DNA from: JBHIKY01 sp042139015
GTDB taxonomy: Bacteria > Bacillota > Bacilli > Bacillales > Marinococcaceae
Direction: 5' to 3'
Assembly: GCF_042139015.1 (NCBI RefSeq)
Contig: NZ_JBHIKY010000013.1
Coordinates: 34,315 to 98,314, forward strand
DNA length: 64,000 nucleotides
The position numbers were made by a program, and so were the translations under genes. Under the pieces are notes generated by a model. That model was not told where the DNA came from. It worked only from the letters and a program-made list of their open reading frames with translations, and searched no databases. This document shows, piece after piece, positions 26,825 through 35,638 of this stretch (positions are counted from its first letter, which is position 1; every line of letters starts with the position of its first letter).

Positions 26825-27714
26825 CCTTTTTCTCCTTTCCTTCTCCTACATAACTGATACAGGTGAAAAAGAATGATATTCGCTGCAGCCGTCTTCCGAT
26901 ATTCGCCTGATATCAGAATATCTGAGGAAGGATGAAACTCTTCTGTCAATGTATCAAAGAGGTTGTTGAGCAGTTCAACCGTAAGAATGCTTCCTTCGAG
27001 CAGACTTTCACTCCTGGGCAGCCTCTGCGGAAGCTGATTGGAGCTCCCAATCCCAATACGAACTTCGCTGCACCTGCGGTTCTCGTCCAAACACAGACGT
27101 CCTGCCACCGTTACTAAGGAGAGAGAAAAAGCCTGGCGCATTCCTACTTTTTTGAAAAAAGAAAAGCTGTCTTCTGTCGACTCTTTCAGAGGAAGACGTA
27201 TGCTTGTTATTAAAGGGTGCTTCCACCTTCTTTTTAAAAAGCTGTCGATATTTTCCGAACGATATGTTCCATCAAAAAATTGAACCTGCGCATCCATAGC
27301 CAGTAAAGCAGGAAGAGCATCCCCCTTTTCGTATGCAATATTGCCTCCTATTGTTCCCCGGTTCCGTACAGCCGGGGCAGCTATCGACTTCAGCGCGGTA
27401 AGCAGCAGTGATGCTTTGTCCTTTAGTAAGAAATGGCTTATACAATCAGATAAGCTGACAAAAGCACCAACGGACAGGTAGTGATCCGCTGCATATATCC
27501 TTTTCATTTCTATTATTTTTTCAAGAGAGATTAATATGGAAGGAGAGAGTATACCCTGTTCCCGCTGCATTTGAATCACCGTGCCTCCTGCGATAAATGA
27601 AGAAGACTCAGGATTGAGCAGGAACAGTTTATGTGCTTCTTCCGGTGTTTCAGGCATCAGCACCTGCGGGTTCACTGTCAGAACGTTTTCTACATGGTTG
27701 CTTCTAATATCCAC
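26821..27714 (-). CDS. pucC: Xanthine dehydrogenase, FAD-binding subunit
   Basis: 297 aa. CO dehydrogenase flavoprotein family: FIAGGTVIQMQREQG and AAPAVRNRGTIGGNIAYEKGDALPALLAM are the two FAD-binding signatures. GTG start inside the end of pucB with GAAGGAAG upstream. Passes electrons to NAD+. Order C-D-E downstream of A-B is the B. subtilis order. Confidence 0.9.
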   Translation of the reverse strand: MDIRSNHVENVLTVNPQVLMPETPEEAHKLFLLNPESSSFIAGGTVIQMQREQGILSPSILISLEKIIEMKRIYAADHYLSVGAFVSLSDCISHFLLKDKASLLLTALKSIAAPAVRNRGTIGGNIAYEKGDALPALLAMDAQVQFFDGTYRSENIDSFLKRRWKHPLITSIRLPLKESTEDSFSFFKKVGMRQAFSLSLVTVAGRLCLDENRRCSEVRIGIGSSNQLPQRLPRSESLLEGSILTVELLNNLFDTLTEEFHPSSDILISGEYRKTAAANIILFHLYQLCRRRKGEKG

Positions 27715-28313
27715 TGGTAATCTTCCTTCGAGTCAATATCATAGAATTCTCTCCAATTGTTATATTCTATCGTCTTTCCCTTATCCGAAATAGAATCCAA
27801 CAGCTTTCCTGCGCCCTGATCTCCCTCCAGCTTTGAAACCAGCGGAAACAAAATTCGGTCCAATAAAACTGGAGGGCGTCTCAGCCCTTGATAGGAGCTT
27901 GCCGCAAACCGAAGTTGTTCATTTTGATTCATATTATCGATTAATCCATGTATAACCGTTCTCGAAATTAATGGTTGATCAGCCAGCAATACCATGGCTG
28001 CGGAGGCGCTTCTGTTTTCTGCTGCTGCGATGCCGCAGCGGAGCGAGTAAGCCTGGCCCTTCGAAGAATTACTGCACTCTACCTGAGACCAGCGTTTTTT
28101 TATATCAGGCGAGAAAAATTCGACATCAATCCATTCCAATGGATCCTCTGCGCCAGTGACAACGAAGATGTGCTTCAATCTGGAATGCAGGGCTGTAAAT
28201 AATGCCTTGCTTCCAACTGTCGTATTTCCCAGGGGCATCGTGAGTTTATTTGATCCCATTCTTCGGCTTTTTCCCGCTGCCAGATAGACTCCATAAATAG
28301 CAGGTTCGCTCAT
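27690..28313 (-). CDS. pucB: MobA-like nucleotidyltransferase for xanthine dehydrogenase cofactor
   Basis: 207 aa. NTP-transferase fold with YLAAGKSRRMGSNKLTMPLG (nucleotide-binding loop) and VLLADQPLIS. PucB/MocA-type enzymes attach CMP to molybdopterin for xanthine dehydrogenase maturation. Overlaps both neighbours (ATGA with pucA; 25 bases with pucC). Confidence 0.85.
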   Translation of the reverse strand: MSEPAIYGVYLAAGKSRRMGSNKLTMPLGNTTVGSKALFTALHSRLKHIFVVTGAEDPLEWIDVEFFSPDIKKRWSQVECSNSSKGQAYSLRCGIAAAENRSASAAMVLLADQPLISRTVIHGLIDNMNQNEQLRFAASSYQGLRRPPVLLDRILFPLVSKLEGDQGAGKLLDSISDKGKTIEYNNWREFYDIDSKEDYQWILEATM

Positions 28314-29365
28314 GAAATCACCATATTTCTGGGAATGGTGGCTTTTGAACGCATGATGAGCTGAGAGACGATACTTACGGCAATCTCTTCCGGACCTTCT
28401 GCTCCGATCGAAAGTCCGGCCGGGGAAGTGACGTTATCAGGCACAACCTCTGATTCGAGCAGTCTGGAGGTCCGGGATCGGGAACCAAGCACTGCAAGAT
28501 AACGAAGCTCTTGATCAACCAGAACAGATAACAACTCCTTATCCATTTCAAAATGGTGCGTGAGAAGCAGCACATAATCCTGTGAAGTAAACGTAAGTTC
28601 GGAAAGTACCTCGTCAGGAAAGCCAACAATACATTCGTCTGCCCATGGAAAGCGAATTTTAGTGCAAAATGCAGGGCGCCAGTCACTGACCAAAACTGAA
28701 AAACCGACTTCGGCCGCCAGCTTGACAACTGGCACAGCATCTGGATTTGCGCCGAATACATACAGCTTTGGCTTCGGTTTAAAATGCTGCAGAAAAACCG
28801 GCTGCCTGCTTAAATTCGGAAGGATCATCCCGCTTTTTCCCAACGCTGGTAACTCACCTGTAAATGCTTCCTGAATGGCTTCTTTTATATCTCGATAAAT
28901 CTCTCCCTGCCAGCTTCCATAAAGTTGATTATCTTCTGTCCAATATAAAGTTCCTCCTCGTTTTCCCTGTTCAGGCAATTTTTTTACCACCGTCACTTCC
29001 TGCCCATTGTTTAGACTATTCTGCAGCTTCGTAAGGTAGGTTCTCATTTTCCCATATATCGGCTCCAGCAGGACATAAATAACACCGTTACAGCCTGCTG
29101 CTTCTCCCCAGGATAGCTCATTAAAACCTCTCATGTCGTATTCAATCGTCCGCGGGCCATTCTCCCACACTTCCTCGAGGCGTGCCGCGATGTCTTCTTC
29201 TAAACAGCCGCCGCTCAGCAGTCCGTTACGGGATCCGTCCTCTTTCACGAGCATCGTTGTTCCTTCTTTTCGGTAAGCCGAGCCATCAACATTTATAATC
29301 GTGGCCAGAATAGCCTTCTGTGGACAGAGAATGACCTCTTCAAGAATAGAATGAATATTTTCCAT
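28310..29365 (-). CDS. pucA: XdhC/CoxI-family xanthine dehydrogenase maturation factor
   Basis: 351 aa. N-terminal XdhC domain (ILATIINVDGSAYRKEGTTML, GLLSGGCLEEDIA) and C-terminal Rossmann domain (KLYVFGANPDAVPVVKLAAEVGFSV, DYVLLLTHHFEMD). XdhC-type proteins bind the molybdenum cofactor and help sulfurate and insert it. AGGAGGAG precedes the ATG. Begins 26 bases after the amidohydrolase gene. Confidence 0.9.
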   Translation of the reverse strand: MENIHSILEEVILCPQKAILATIINVDGSAYRKEGTTMLVKEDGSRNGLLSGGCLEEDIAARLEEVWENGPRTIEYDMRGFNELSWGEAAGCNGVIYVLLEPIYGKMRTYLTKLQNSLNNGQEVTVVKKLPEQGKRGGTLYWTEDNQLYGSWQGEIYRDIKEAIQEAFTGELPALGKSGMILPNLSRQPVFLQHFKPKPKLYVFGANPDAVPVVKLAAEVGFSVLVSDWRPAFCTKIRFPWADECIVGFPDEVLSELTFTSQDYVLLLTHHFEMDKELLSVLVDQELRYLAVLGSRSRTSRLLESEVVPDNVTSPAGLSIGAEGPEEIAVSIVSQLIMRSKATIPRNMVIS

Positions 29366-29391
29366 CTGCTCTACTCCTCCTAACCAGGCGG

Positions 29392-30735
29392 TTATACGTT
29401 TTCAGCCATTTTTGATGTAAGTCGCTTGATCGAAGCATTCGACTCCCGAAGTATATCCTCCTTAACCATTGTTTTTATTTTTCGGTCTTCCATTACAATT
29501 GCCCCGTTTATAATAGTGGTTTCCACATCATGTGCTGAAGCGGAATAAACAATTCTTGAAATAGGATCAACCGTTTCCGATGGAAAGCTGTGAAAGTCTT
29601 TTAAATTGAGAAGAAACAAATCTGCTTTTTTTCCAGCTTCAAGACTGCCGATTTCATTTTCAAGCCCGAGTGCTCTTGCCCCGCCAACAGTCGCCATTTT
29701 TAATACTTCCTGGGCAGGCATGGACGACGGCCCATGGTACGTTTTGGGAAGCAGAGCGGCAAGTCTCATTTCCTGAAACATATTCAGGGAATTGTTACAG
29801 GAGGCACCATCAGCACCAAGACTGATGTGAGCACCCTGTTGTGATAATTCATAAACATCCGCAATGCCGGAAGCAAGCTTTAAATTTGATCCAGGGCAGT
29901 GTGTCATCTTAACTTTTCGGTCATGTATAATTTGCTTTTCCCTCTTATTCAGCCAGATGCAGTGGGCCAGCACGAGCCTCTCGTTTGTAAGGCCGATGTG
30001 GTCAAGGTATTCTACGTTCCGCATACCGGTGCGCTTTTCTACAATCTTGACCTCTTCCTTGTTTTCAGAGGCATGGGTGTGCACGAGTACTTGGTGCTTC
30101 CTTGATAAATCACGCACCTCAGTTAAAAGCTGTTCTGTACAAGAAACGACAAAGCGGGGAGAAAATGCATATTTAATACGGTTATTATCGTAGCCGTGCC
30201 ATTTCTCGAGCAGCGCCACACTCTCGTCCAGTGAATCATACGTATTTTCAAGCAGTTCGGGAGGCAGTTCATCTCCGAGATCCATCATCACCTTGCCTGA
30301 AAAAGCCCGGATTCCAGATTCAGCGATCGCTTTGAAGGCGGAATTGGTGTGATGGACAGTTTCCATATCCATAATCGTTGTTGTACCCCCCTGAATCAGC
30401 TCTCCGATGCCGAGCATCGCGGAATAATACAAGGATTCTTCATCATGAGCAGCCTCAAGCGGCCACAGCTTCTTTTTCAGCCAGTCCAGGAGCTCCATAT
30501 CATCTGCCTGCCCCCTGAACAACGTCTGGCATAAGTGAATATGTGTCTGAACAAAACCTGGAAGCACTGTTTTTCCGCGGGCATTAATGATTTTTGTCTC
30601 AGGTGTAATATGAGCTGATAAATCATCGGCGATATTTACGATCCGTTCTTTTTCTATGAGAATATCTCCATAAATAATGTCCATTGATTCATTCATCGTA
30701 ATAATTTCAGCCTGCTGAATAAGTAACCGGTTCAT
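29392..30735 (-). CDS. Amidohydrolase-family deaminase, possible guanine/8-oxoguanine-type deaminase
   Basis: 447 aa, ATZ/TRZ-like metal-dependent hydrolase: GFVQTHIHLCQTLFRG (metal HxH), a central HTHASENKEE and LAHCIWLNK (metal His), and GADGASCNNSLNMFQEMRLA with the metal Asp. Close relatives deaminate guanine, 8-oxoguanine, adenosine derivatives or triazines. As first gene of the pucABCDE unit, guanine to xanthine is the best guess, but the classical guanine deaminase of B. subtilis is a different family. Its 192-nt leader has an intrinsic terminator. Confidence 0.7.
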   Translation of the reverse strand: MNRLLIQQAEIITMNESMDIIYGDILIEKERIVNIADDLSAHITPETKIINARGKTVLPGFVQTHIHLCQTLFRGQADDMELLDWLKKKLWPLEAAHDEESLYYSAMLGIGELIQGGTTTIMDMETVHHTNSAFKAIAESGIRAFSGKVMMDLGDELPPELLENTYDSLDESVALLEKWHGYDNNRIKYAFSPRFVVSCTEQLLTEVRDLSRKHQVLVHTHASENKEEVKIVEKRTGMRNVEYLDHIGLTNERLVLAHCIWLNKREKQIIHDRKVKMTHCPGSNLKLASGIADVYELSQQGAHISLGADGASCNNSLNMFQEMRLAALLPKTYHGPSSMPAQEVLKMATVGGARALGLENEIGSLEAGKKADLFLLNLKDFHSFPSETVDPISRIVYSASAHDVETTIINGAIVMEDRKIKTMVKEDILRESNASIKRLTSKMAENV

Positions 30736-30785
30736 TTTCGCTCTCCCCTTCCTCTGCCCCTAAAGAAAAAATACTCCTTAAGGTA

Positions 30786-30840
30786 TTAAAAAACCGGAGA
30801 AATGCATAGCCAGCTGACTACAATCACTTCTCCGGTTTCT
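30786..30840 (-). terminator. Intrinsic terminator inside the leader of the purine operon (candidate attenuator)
   Basis: Minus strand: AGAAACCGGAGAA pairs with TTCTCCGGTTTTTT, with a 26-base loop containing a minor GTAGTCAGCTGGCTATGC stem, followed by six T. It lies about 85-140 nt after the likely transcription start and 50 nt before the first gene, so it can abort transcription of the operon unless it is prevented from forming. A sequence upstream (ATCAC at about 30914) can pair with GTGAT in the loop-side of the hairpin. Confidence 0.65.
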
Positions 30841-30933
30841 TACTATCTCCGTAAACAAAGATTAAGCTCCCGTTATTCTTTCAAAGAAAACAATCCGTAC
30901 AAGCGGGCATGTGATCTTTTCTTATGTTCATTT

Positions 30934-30963
30934 ATTATAATGGGTGGACTTATTTCTTGTCAT
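30934..30963 (-). promoter_or_regulatory. Promoter of the amidohydrolase-pucABCDE operon
   Basis: Minus strand: -35 ATGACA (30963-30958), 18-base spacer, consensus -10 TATAAT (30939-30934). It lies between the DUF2294 stop codon and the operon, so the operon has its own promoter and a leader of about 190 nt. Confidence 0.6.
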
Positions 30964-30997
30964 CTAAACTGTAAGAAAATGTCACGCGTTAATTATT

Positions 30998-31348
30998 TTA
31001 CTCCAAATAAATCACGGCGGCCGCTTCCTCTGTCTCCGGGTCAAAGTCTTTTAAAACAGTCTTTATCTTCACCTCCAGCTGCTGTTCTACTTCTTTCTTC
31101 AGCTTTGTTTTAAATTCTTTAATCAATGTTGTATCGACAGAGAGCGTAAGCTGGGGATATTTTTCATTGATGGCTTTCAGGGCAGGGACTCTTTGATGCT
31201 CTCCAAAGATAATTACCTTATTATCTATAATTTCTACCTTCTGCTTTCGTACACCGACCCCGTACATTTCCTGATTGATTTTATTATAAATCTGCGCCAC
31301 TGCCCGGCACAATGCTTTTCTGTCTTCTGTATTTAACTTCGCAGTCAA
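30998..31348 (-). CDS. DUF2294 family protein
   Basis: 116 aa. Soluble alpha/beta protein with MYGVGVRKQKVEIIDNKVIIF and a repeated lysine-glutamate region, ending DPETEEAAAVIYLE; recognised as DUF2294 by overall pattern. Start is TTG 31348 after GGGAGGGG. It follows allB by 63 bases in the same direction. The family has no agreed function, though some members are linked to Na+-dependent growth. Confidence 0.65.
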   Translation of the reverse strand: MTAKLNTEDRKALCRAVAQIYNKINQEMYGVGVRKQKVEIIDNKVIIFGEHQRVPALKAINEKYPQLTLSVDTTLIKEFKTKLKKEVEQQLEVKIKTVLKDFDPETEEAAAVIYLE

Positions 31349-31411
31349 TTGAACCCCTCCCGGAAGTACTGATTTCTCCTATATACTTCTTTTACTAAAC
31401 TTCACATATAG

Positions 31412-32749
31412 TTATTTTATCCACTGGCCCTGTGGTTTTCCCCCTGATGGTATGGCTGTGGAATAGACCTGAAATCCTCGTAAGAATGCGGCTTCCACCC
31501 GGCAGGGAAATGTATGGCCCTCATATAGACTTATTTTGTGCTTCGCATGAAAATTATTTTTAGTAACCTCAAACTTTTCAAAGGAAATCACGGCAAAATC
31601 AGCATCATAGCCTGTTTTTATTTTTCCTTTTCTGCCCCCCAGGTGAAAACGCTCTGCCGGAGCAGCAGCAGTCAAGCGCGCGACCTCTGTAAAAGGAAGC
31701 TTGTATTTCAATGCAATTTCGATCATCGTCAATAACGTAAATTGCCCGCCGCTTATTCCTCCCCATGCTTTGAAAAGATTTGATGTCTCTTTCATTTCTG
31801 GAAGACATGGAGAATGGTCCGACGTCACAAAATCAATTGCTCCATCACATAAAAGTTGAATTAGCTTGTGCTGCTCTTCTTTTCTGCGAAGCGGAGGAGC
31901 ACATTTGGCGACTGCCCCTTTTTGTTCGAGATCCCCTTCATTAAAAATCAGATAATGCGGACACGTTTCTAATGTTACATCCATTCCCTGTTGTTTAGCA
32001 GACTGAATCAGCAAAACAGCTGCAGCACTGCTGATATGCACGAAATGAAGAGGACAGTTCGTGAGCTTTGCGTAATAAAGAGCACGCTGAACCGCTTCTG
32101 CTTCTGCTTCAATTGGCCGGGTGGCAGAATAAGCGGAGGCGGTTGCCTGTTCGACTGATGCCTCCAAATACTCAACGATCGAAGCGCTTTCCGAATGAAG
32201 CGCAAGAAGCTTGCCAGTTTGCGAAATTTCCCTCATGCCGCGCAGCAGTGTTTCATCGTCAGCACGTTCAAATTCTTCATTGCCGGTCGGAGATAAAAAT
32301 GCTTTAAAACCTATCACTCCTCCTTCCGCCAGTTCAGCAATATCCTGTTCATTTCCAGGCACCAATCCTCCCCAGAGACCGAAGTCAACAACAGATTTTT
32401 CTTTGCCAATCCCCGCTTTTTCTTCCAATGCATCAATCGAGGTTGTGGAAGGGATACCATTTAATGGCATATCAAAATAAGTAGTGCACCCTCCTGCCGC
32501 CATCATATTGGAACCTGATTCAAAGCCTTCCCAATGGGCGCGGCCGGGCTCACTGAAATGAACATGAGTATCGATTGCTCCGGGAAAAATATAGCTCCCG
32601 GCCGCATCCCAGACTTTTTCTGCCTTGTCATCCTTGATCTCTGGTGCTGCAGCTGCAATTTTTCCATCTTTTACGGCAATGGAGAGCTGTGCCACTTCGT
32701 CTTCCAGCACTGCGAGACCGTTCTTTATCACTAGATCGTATTGTTTCAC
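31412..32749 (-). CDS. allB: Allantoinase
   Basis: 445 aa from GTG 32749, eight bases after AAGGAGG; the frame extends to 32800 without a better site. Cyclic amidohydrolase motifs: GAIDTHVHFSEPGRAHWEGF (metal HxH), GVIGFKAFLSPTG with the carboxylated Lys, LALHSES, LHFVHISSA and VTSDHSPC with the metal Asp. Hydrolyses S-allantoin from PucL/PucM to allantoate, the substrate of PucF. Known as pucH in B. subtilis. Divergent from the allantoin permease gene. Confidence 0.9.
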   Translation of the reverse strand: MKQYDLVIKNGLAVLEDEVAQLSIAVKDGKIAAAAPEIKDDKAEKVWDAAGSYIFPGAIDTHVHFSEPGRAHWEGFESGSNMMAAGGCTTYFDMPLNGIPSTTSIDALEEKAGIGKEKSVVDFGLWGGLVPGNEQDIAELAEGGVIGFKAFLSPTGNEEFERADDETLLRGMREISQTGKLLALHSESASIVEYLEASVEQATASAYSATRPIEAEAEAVQRALYYAKLTNCPLHFVHISSAAAVLLIQSAKQQGMDVTLETCPHYLIFNEGDLEQKGAVAKCAPPLRRKEEQHKLIQLLCDGAIDFVTSDHSPCLPEMKETSNLFKAWGGISGGQFTLLTMIEIALKYKLPFTEVARLTAAAPAERFHLGGRKGKIKTGYDADFAVISFEKFEVTKNNFHAKHKISLYEGHTFPCRVEAAFLRGFQVYSTAIPSGGKPQGQWIK

Positions 32750-33011
32750 GACCGTTCCCTCCTTTTTCTTCATTGTACGAAGCTGAAGCTTTGAAATCAT
32801 CGTTAAAAATGTTAGATTGACTTATTATTATTAGAGAAATTGACTAAACACGTTAATTAATCTAACATAAATGGATTTCTTCCTATTTAAAGTAACTAAT
32901 CTAAAAGAGAAATTCGTTTAAATTGGCTAATGTATCTAAACAGACCATCCTCTATGATGTATTTTAACATTACAAATTGATGTAATCTTATTTAACATTT
33001 AGGAGGAGCTT
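32750..33011. promoter_or_regulatory. allB-permease divergent control region with inverted repeats
   Basis: Contains GTTAGATTGA (32811-32820) and its inverted partner TTAATCTAAC (32857-32866), matching at nine of ten positions, then further ACTAATCTAA and GGCTAATGTATCTAA copies. AAATTGGCTAA at 32919-32929 resembles the B. subtilis PucR box core TTGGTTAA with mismatches. PucR control of both divergent genes is a reasonable inference. Confidence 0.45.
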
Positions 33012-34397
33012 ATGCAGCATCATGAATTAGAACCTATTCTTTCAGAAAAGGACAGAATTCTTGGACCGAAGGCTTATGTTGCGATGTGGTGGGGAGATAC
33101 AATTATGGTGGGTACGTTCATGCTTGGCTCAAGCTTGATTCCCCCATTCGGTGATCTTAATCTTTATCAGGCAGTTGCGGCTCTGCTGCTGGCCAATGTA
33201 TTAGCAGCACTGTTATTTTCGCTTAATGGAAGAGTCGGCTGGAAGCACGGCATCCCTATGGTCGTTCAGCTCCGCTCATCGTTTGGACCGGCAGGAGCAA
33301 AGGTTCCAGCACTTTTCCGAAGTATTCCGGCACTATTCTGGTATGGGATACAAACGTGGCTTGGGGCAGAAGCTCTTAACCAAATTGCGTTCAGCATCAC
33401 TGGTTTTGACAATGTCTGGGTATGGTTTTTCAGTTTTCAAGCTGTACAGATTTTGCTTTCCGTAAAAGGGATTAAATCCATAAAATGGGTAGAAATAATA
33501 GGCTCCGTGATTATCATGCTCGGTGTGATTTATTTAATTTTCCTATTCCTGACGACGTTTGGATTCGAGGTACAGAACTCAGCTGATGTGGAAGGCTCGT
33601 GGGGTATTCCATTGTGGATGGCGATGGGGGTTCTGATCGGATAATTTGCCGCATTGTTGTTAAACGTATCAGACTATACAAGGTATTTTCCAAGAAAATC
33701 GAAAACAAGCACCTACGTCGGGGCTCATATTATCGGACTGGTGCCGCCAAGTATTATGCTTCCGTTCATCGGCATGCTCGGGGCTGCAGCAGTAGGCATC
33801 TGGAATCCTGTTGATGTTATTTCTGAATACATTCCTTCTGTCGCAGCAAGCATCATCGTTTTATTCTTTATCGCTCTGGCCCAGGTAACGACAAATCTCG
33901 TTGCAAATATTATGCCCCCTGCTCTCGTAGCCATGGAATTTTTCAAAATTTCCTGGGCAAAATCCTGTGTAATTATTGGTATACTCGCCGTGTTTACGAG
34001 TCCGTGGTGGCTGATGTCAGATGCGTACTTCACTATGTTTATTGCGGTAGTTTCTGCTTTCCTTGGACCAATACTCGGTGTAATGGTCTCTGATTATTAT
34101 TTAGTTCATAAAGGAAACTATAATGTACAGCGTTTATATGACAAAAAAAGTTTGTTTCAAGCATTTAAAGGGTGGAATCCCGCCGCTTTGATTGCTATTG
34201 CAGCAGGTACAGGTATGTCCTTCATTAACGTCGACGCTTCCTGGTTTCTTGGCGGCCTGCCGGCATTAATTATCTATTATGTGCTGATGAAATACTGGAT
34301 GATCAAACATGAAAGTTATATACGCGAAGGCATGGATCAGTCATTTAAGGAGAAAGAGGAAGACGCGCAGCCAAAAGAGGCCTCTGGATATTTGTAA
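33012..34397 (+). pseudogene. NCS1-family allantoin permease, interrupted by an in-frame TAA
   Basis: 462 codons read as one frame with a single stop TAA at 33642-33644 (between MAMGVLIG and FAALLLNVSDYTRYF). Everything else is intact: ATG 33012 after AGGAGGAG, DLNLYQAVAALLLANVLAALLF, GIPMVVQLRSSFG, and after the stop NVSDYTRYFPRK, GLVPPSIMLPFIGMLGAAAVG and a charged C-terminus. NCS1 carriers of this type (PucI) import allantoin. TAT (Tyr) to TAA is a one-base change that would fit this position. Either the permease is recently lost or the stop is a sequencing error. Confidence 0.85.
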
Positions 34398-34554
34398 TTA
34401 CAAAATTGCTGTGTGACGAGTTCGGCAGCGGACATGAAGTACGCTTTTTGCCTGAAAGGCGGGGAATCAGGCCAACTTTTCGACAGACAACGGAACCAAT
34501 GTCCGGAGAACTGGCTGAGGAAGTGCCGGAAGTCTTTTGATCCTAGAGAAGAAA
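34398..34554. other. Gene-free stretch after the broken permease
   Basis: About 150 bases with no confident gene. One plus-strand frame reads EFGSGHEVRFLPERRGIRP and ends EELAEEVPEVF-like at a stop near 34540, which may be a relic of an unidentified gene. Confidence 0.3.
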
Positions 34555-34588
34555 CAAAAAGCAGGGGCTACCTCTCCCCCTGCTTTTA
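34555..34588. terminator. Bidirectional terminator between permease relic and mannoside importer operon
   Basis: Arms AAAGCAGGGG and CCCCTGCTTT with A run on one side and T run on the other. Confidence 0.85.
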
Positions 34589-34590
34589 TG

Positions 34591-34793
34591 TTATTTTTTC
34601 ATATTTACCTTAAAGGTTTTAACTTCATACGGTGTTACCTCAGCAGTAATCACCCAGCTCTTGAATCATGGCCGTATTTAAAATCATTTAACAAGCTGAC
34701 TTCATAATTTTTTTCTGAGAGGTCAGCCCATTGGTGAGCTACAGATCCGAGCATAATCCCAGCTCGTGTTCCAGATAAAGAGCCAGCAGTAAT
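34591..34793 (-). pseudogene. GH38 alpha-mannosidase remnant (two out-of-frame C-terminal fragments)
   Basis: Directly after the stop of the ABC permease gene, a minus-strand frame (34793-34650) reads AHQWADLSEKNYEVSLLND then FKYGHD, the highly conserved GH38 region WADLSE-x-YG-x-x-LLND-x-KYG-x-D. After a stop, a second frame (34653-34591) reads AEVTPYEVKTFKVNMKK, which looks like the GH38 C-terminal end. The two conserved pieces are normally separated by well over 100 residues, so an internal deletion joined them; the N-terminal catalytic part is gone. Confidence 0.7.
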
Positions 34794-34795
34794 CC

Positions 34796-35638
34796 TTACC
34801 CTTTCACTGCTCCGCTCGTTAAAGCTCCAATAATATATCTTTGCAAGAATACAAACAGTACAATAACAGGAAGTATCGATAGAACGCTGCCTGCTGCGAG
34901 GTAATGAGTAGTGACACTTGTTTGAGTAGATTGCAGGTTGACTACTCCAACGGATACTGGATATAAACTCGAGTCATCCAGTAAAATAAATGGAACCACA
35001 AACTGAGACCAGCTCTGCACAGCGATTAATATAGTCACCGACACAATCCCTGGTAAACTTACTGGAAATATTACTTTAGTGAGCGTTTGAATTCTACTGC
35101 ATCCATCAATGATAGCTGCTTCATCTAATTCCTTAGGAATCGTATCTAAATACCCTTTTAGAAACCAGGTAGAGAAAGGTAATACGACGGCTACATAAAC
35201 GATTATAAGAATATAGAAGTTATTGAGAAGCCCTGCCTGAGAAAAGAATCGATATAGCGGGATGGACACGACGACTGCAGAAATCATCTGGGTCATCAGG
35301 ATAATCAATAGAAATTCCTTTTTAAACTTAAAGGAAAATCTTGAAAGTGCAAAGGCTGCCGGAATTGCGATAGCAAGAGCTAATACTACAGTCGCTAAAA
35401 CAATTTTTCCAGAATTCATAAGATATTGAACGACTGACGTGTTCTGCAGGACGTGGGCATAATTACTAAACGCTAATTCACTTGGAATCAACCTGGGAGG
35501 GATTTCAAAGATTTCCTGCCGATTTTTTAAGGATAAAGAAACTACCCAAAATATTGGGAACAAAAAACAAATCAGTATAAATACATAGCTAGTATAAAGA
35601 CCTAACTTTGTTAACGTTTGTCTTGTTTTTGCTGACAT
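34796..35638 (-). CDS. Sugar ABC transporter permease, MalG type
   Basis: 280 aa, six membrane segments, EAA loop KELDEAAIIDGCSRIQTLTK and C-terminal GALTSGAVKG. It abuts the preceding permease gene (no spacer). Third gene of the binding protein-permease-permease set behind a ROK regulator; the relic of an alpha-mannosidase gene follows at once. Confidence 0.85.
   Translation of the reverse strand: MSAKTRQTLTKLGLYTSYVFILICFLFPIFWVVSLSLKNRQEIFEIPPRLIPSELAFSNYAHVLQNTSVVQYLMNSGKIVLATVVLALAIAIPAAFALSRFSFKFKKEFLLIILMTQMISAVVVSIPLYRFFSQAGLLNNFYILIIVYVAVVLPFSTWFLKGYLDTIPKELDEAAIIDGCSRIQTLTKVIFPVSLPGIVSVTILIAVQSWSQFVVPFILLDDSSLYPVSVGVVNLQSTQTSVTTHYLAAGSVLSILPVIVLFVFLQRYIIGALTSGAVKG

Noticed and set aside
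30736..30927. Classical purine (xpt-type), T-box or guanidine riboswitch in the purine operon leader
   Set aside because: The conserved cores of these classes are not present in the leader; only the generic attenuator layout is supported.
34418..34540. Plus-strand frame after the broken permease gene
   Set aside because: It has no start codon or ribosome binding site and I recognise no family; it is mentioned only as a possible relic.
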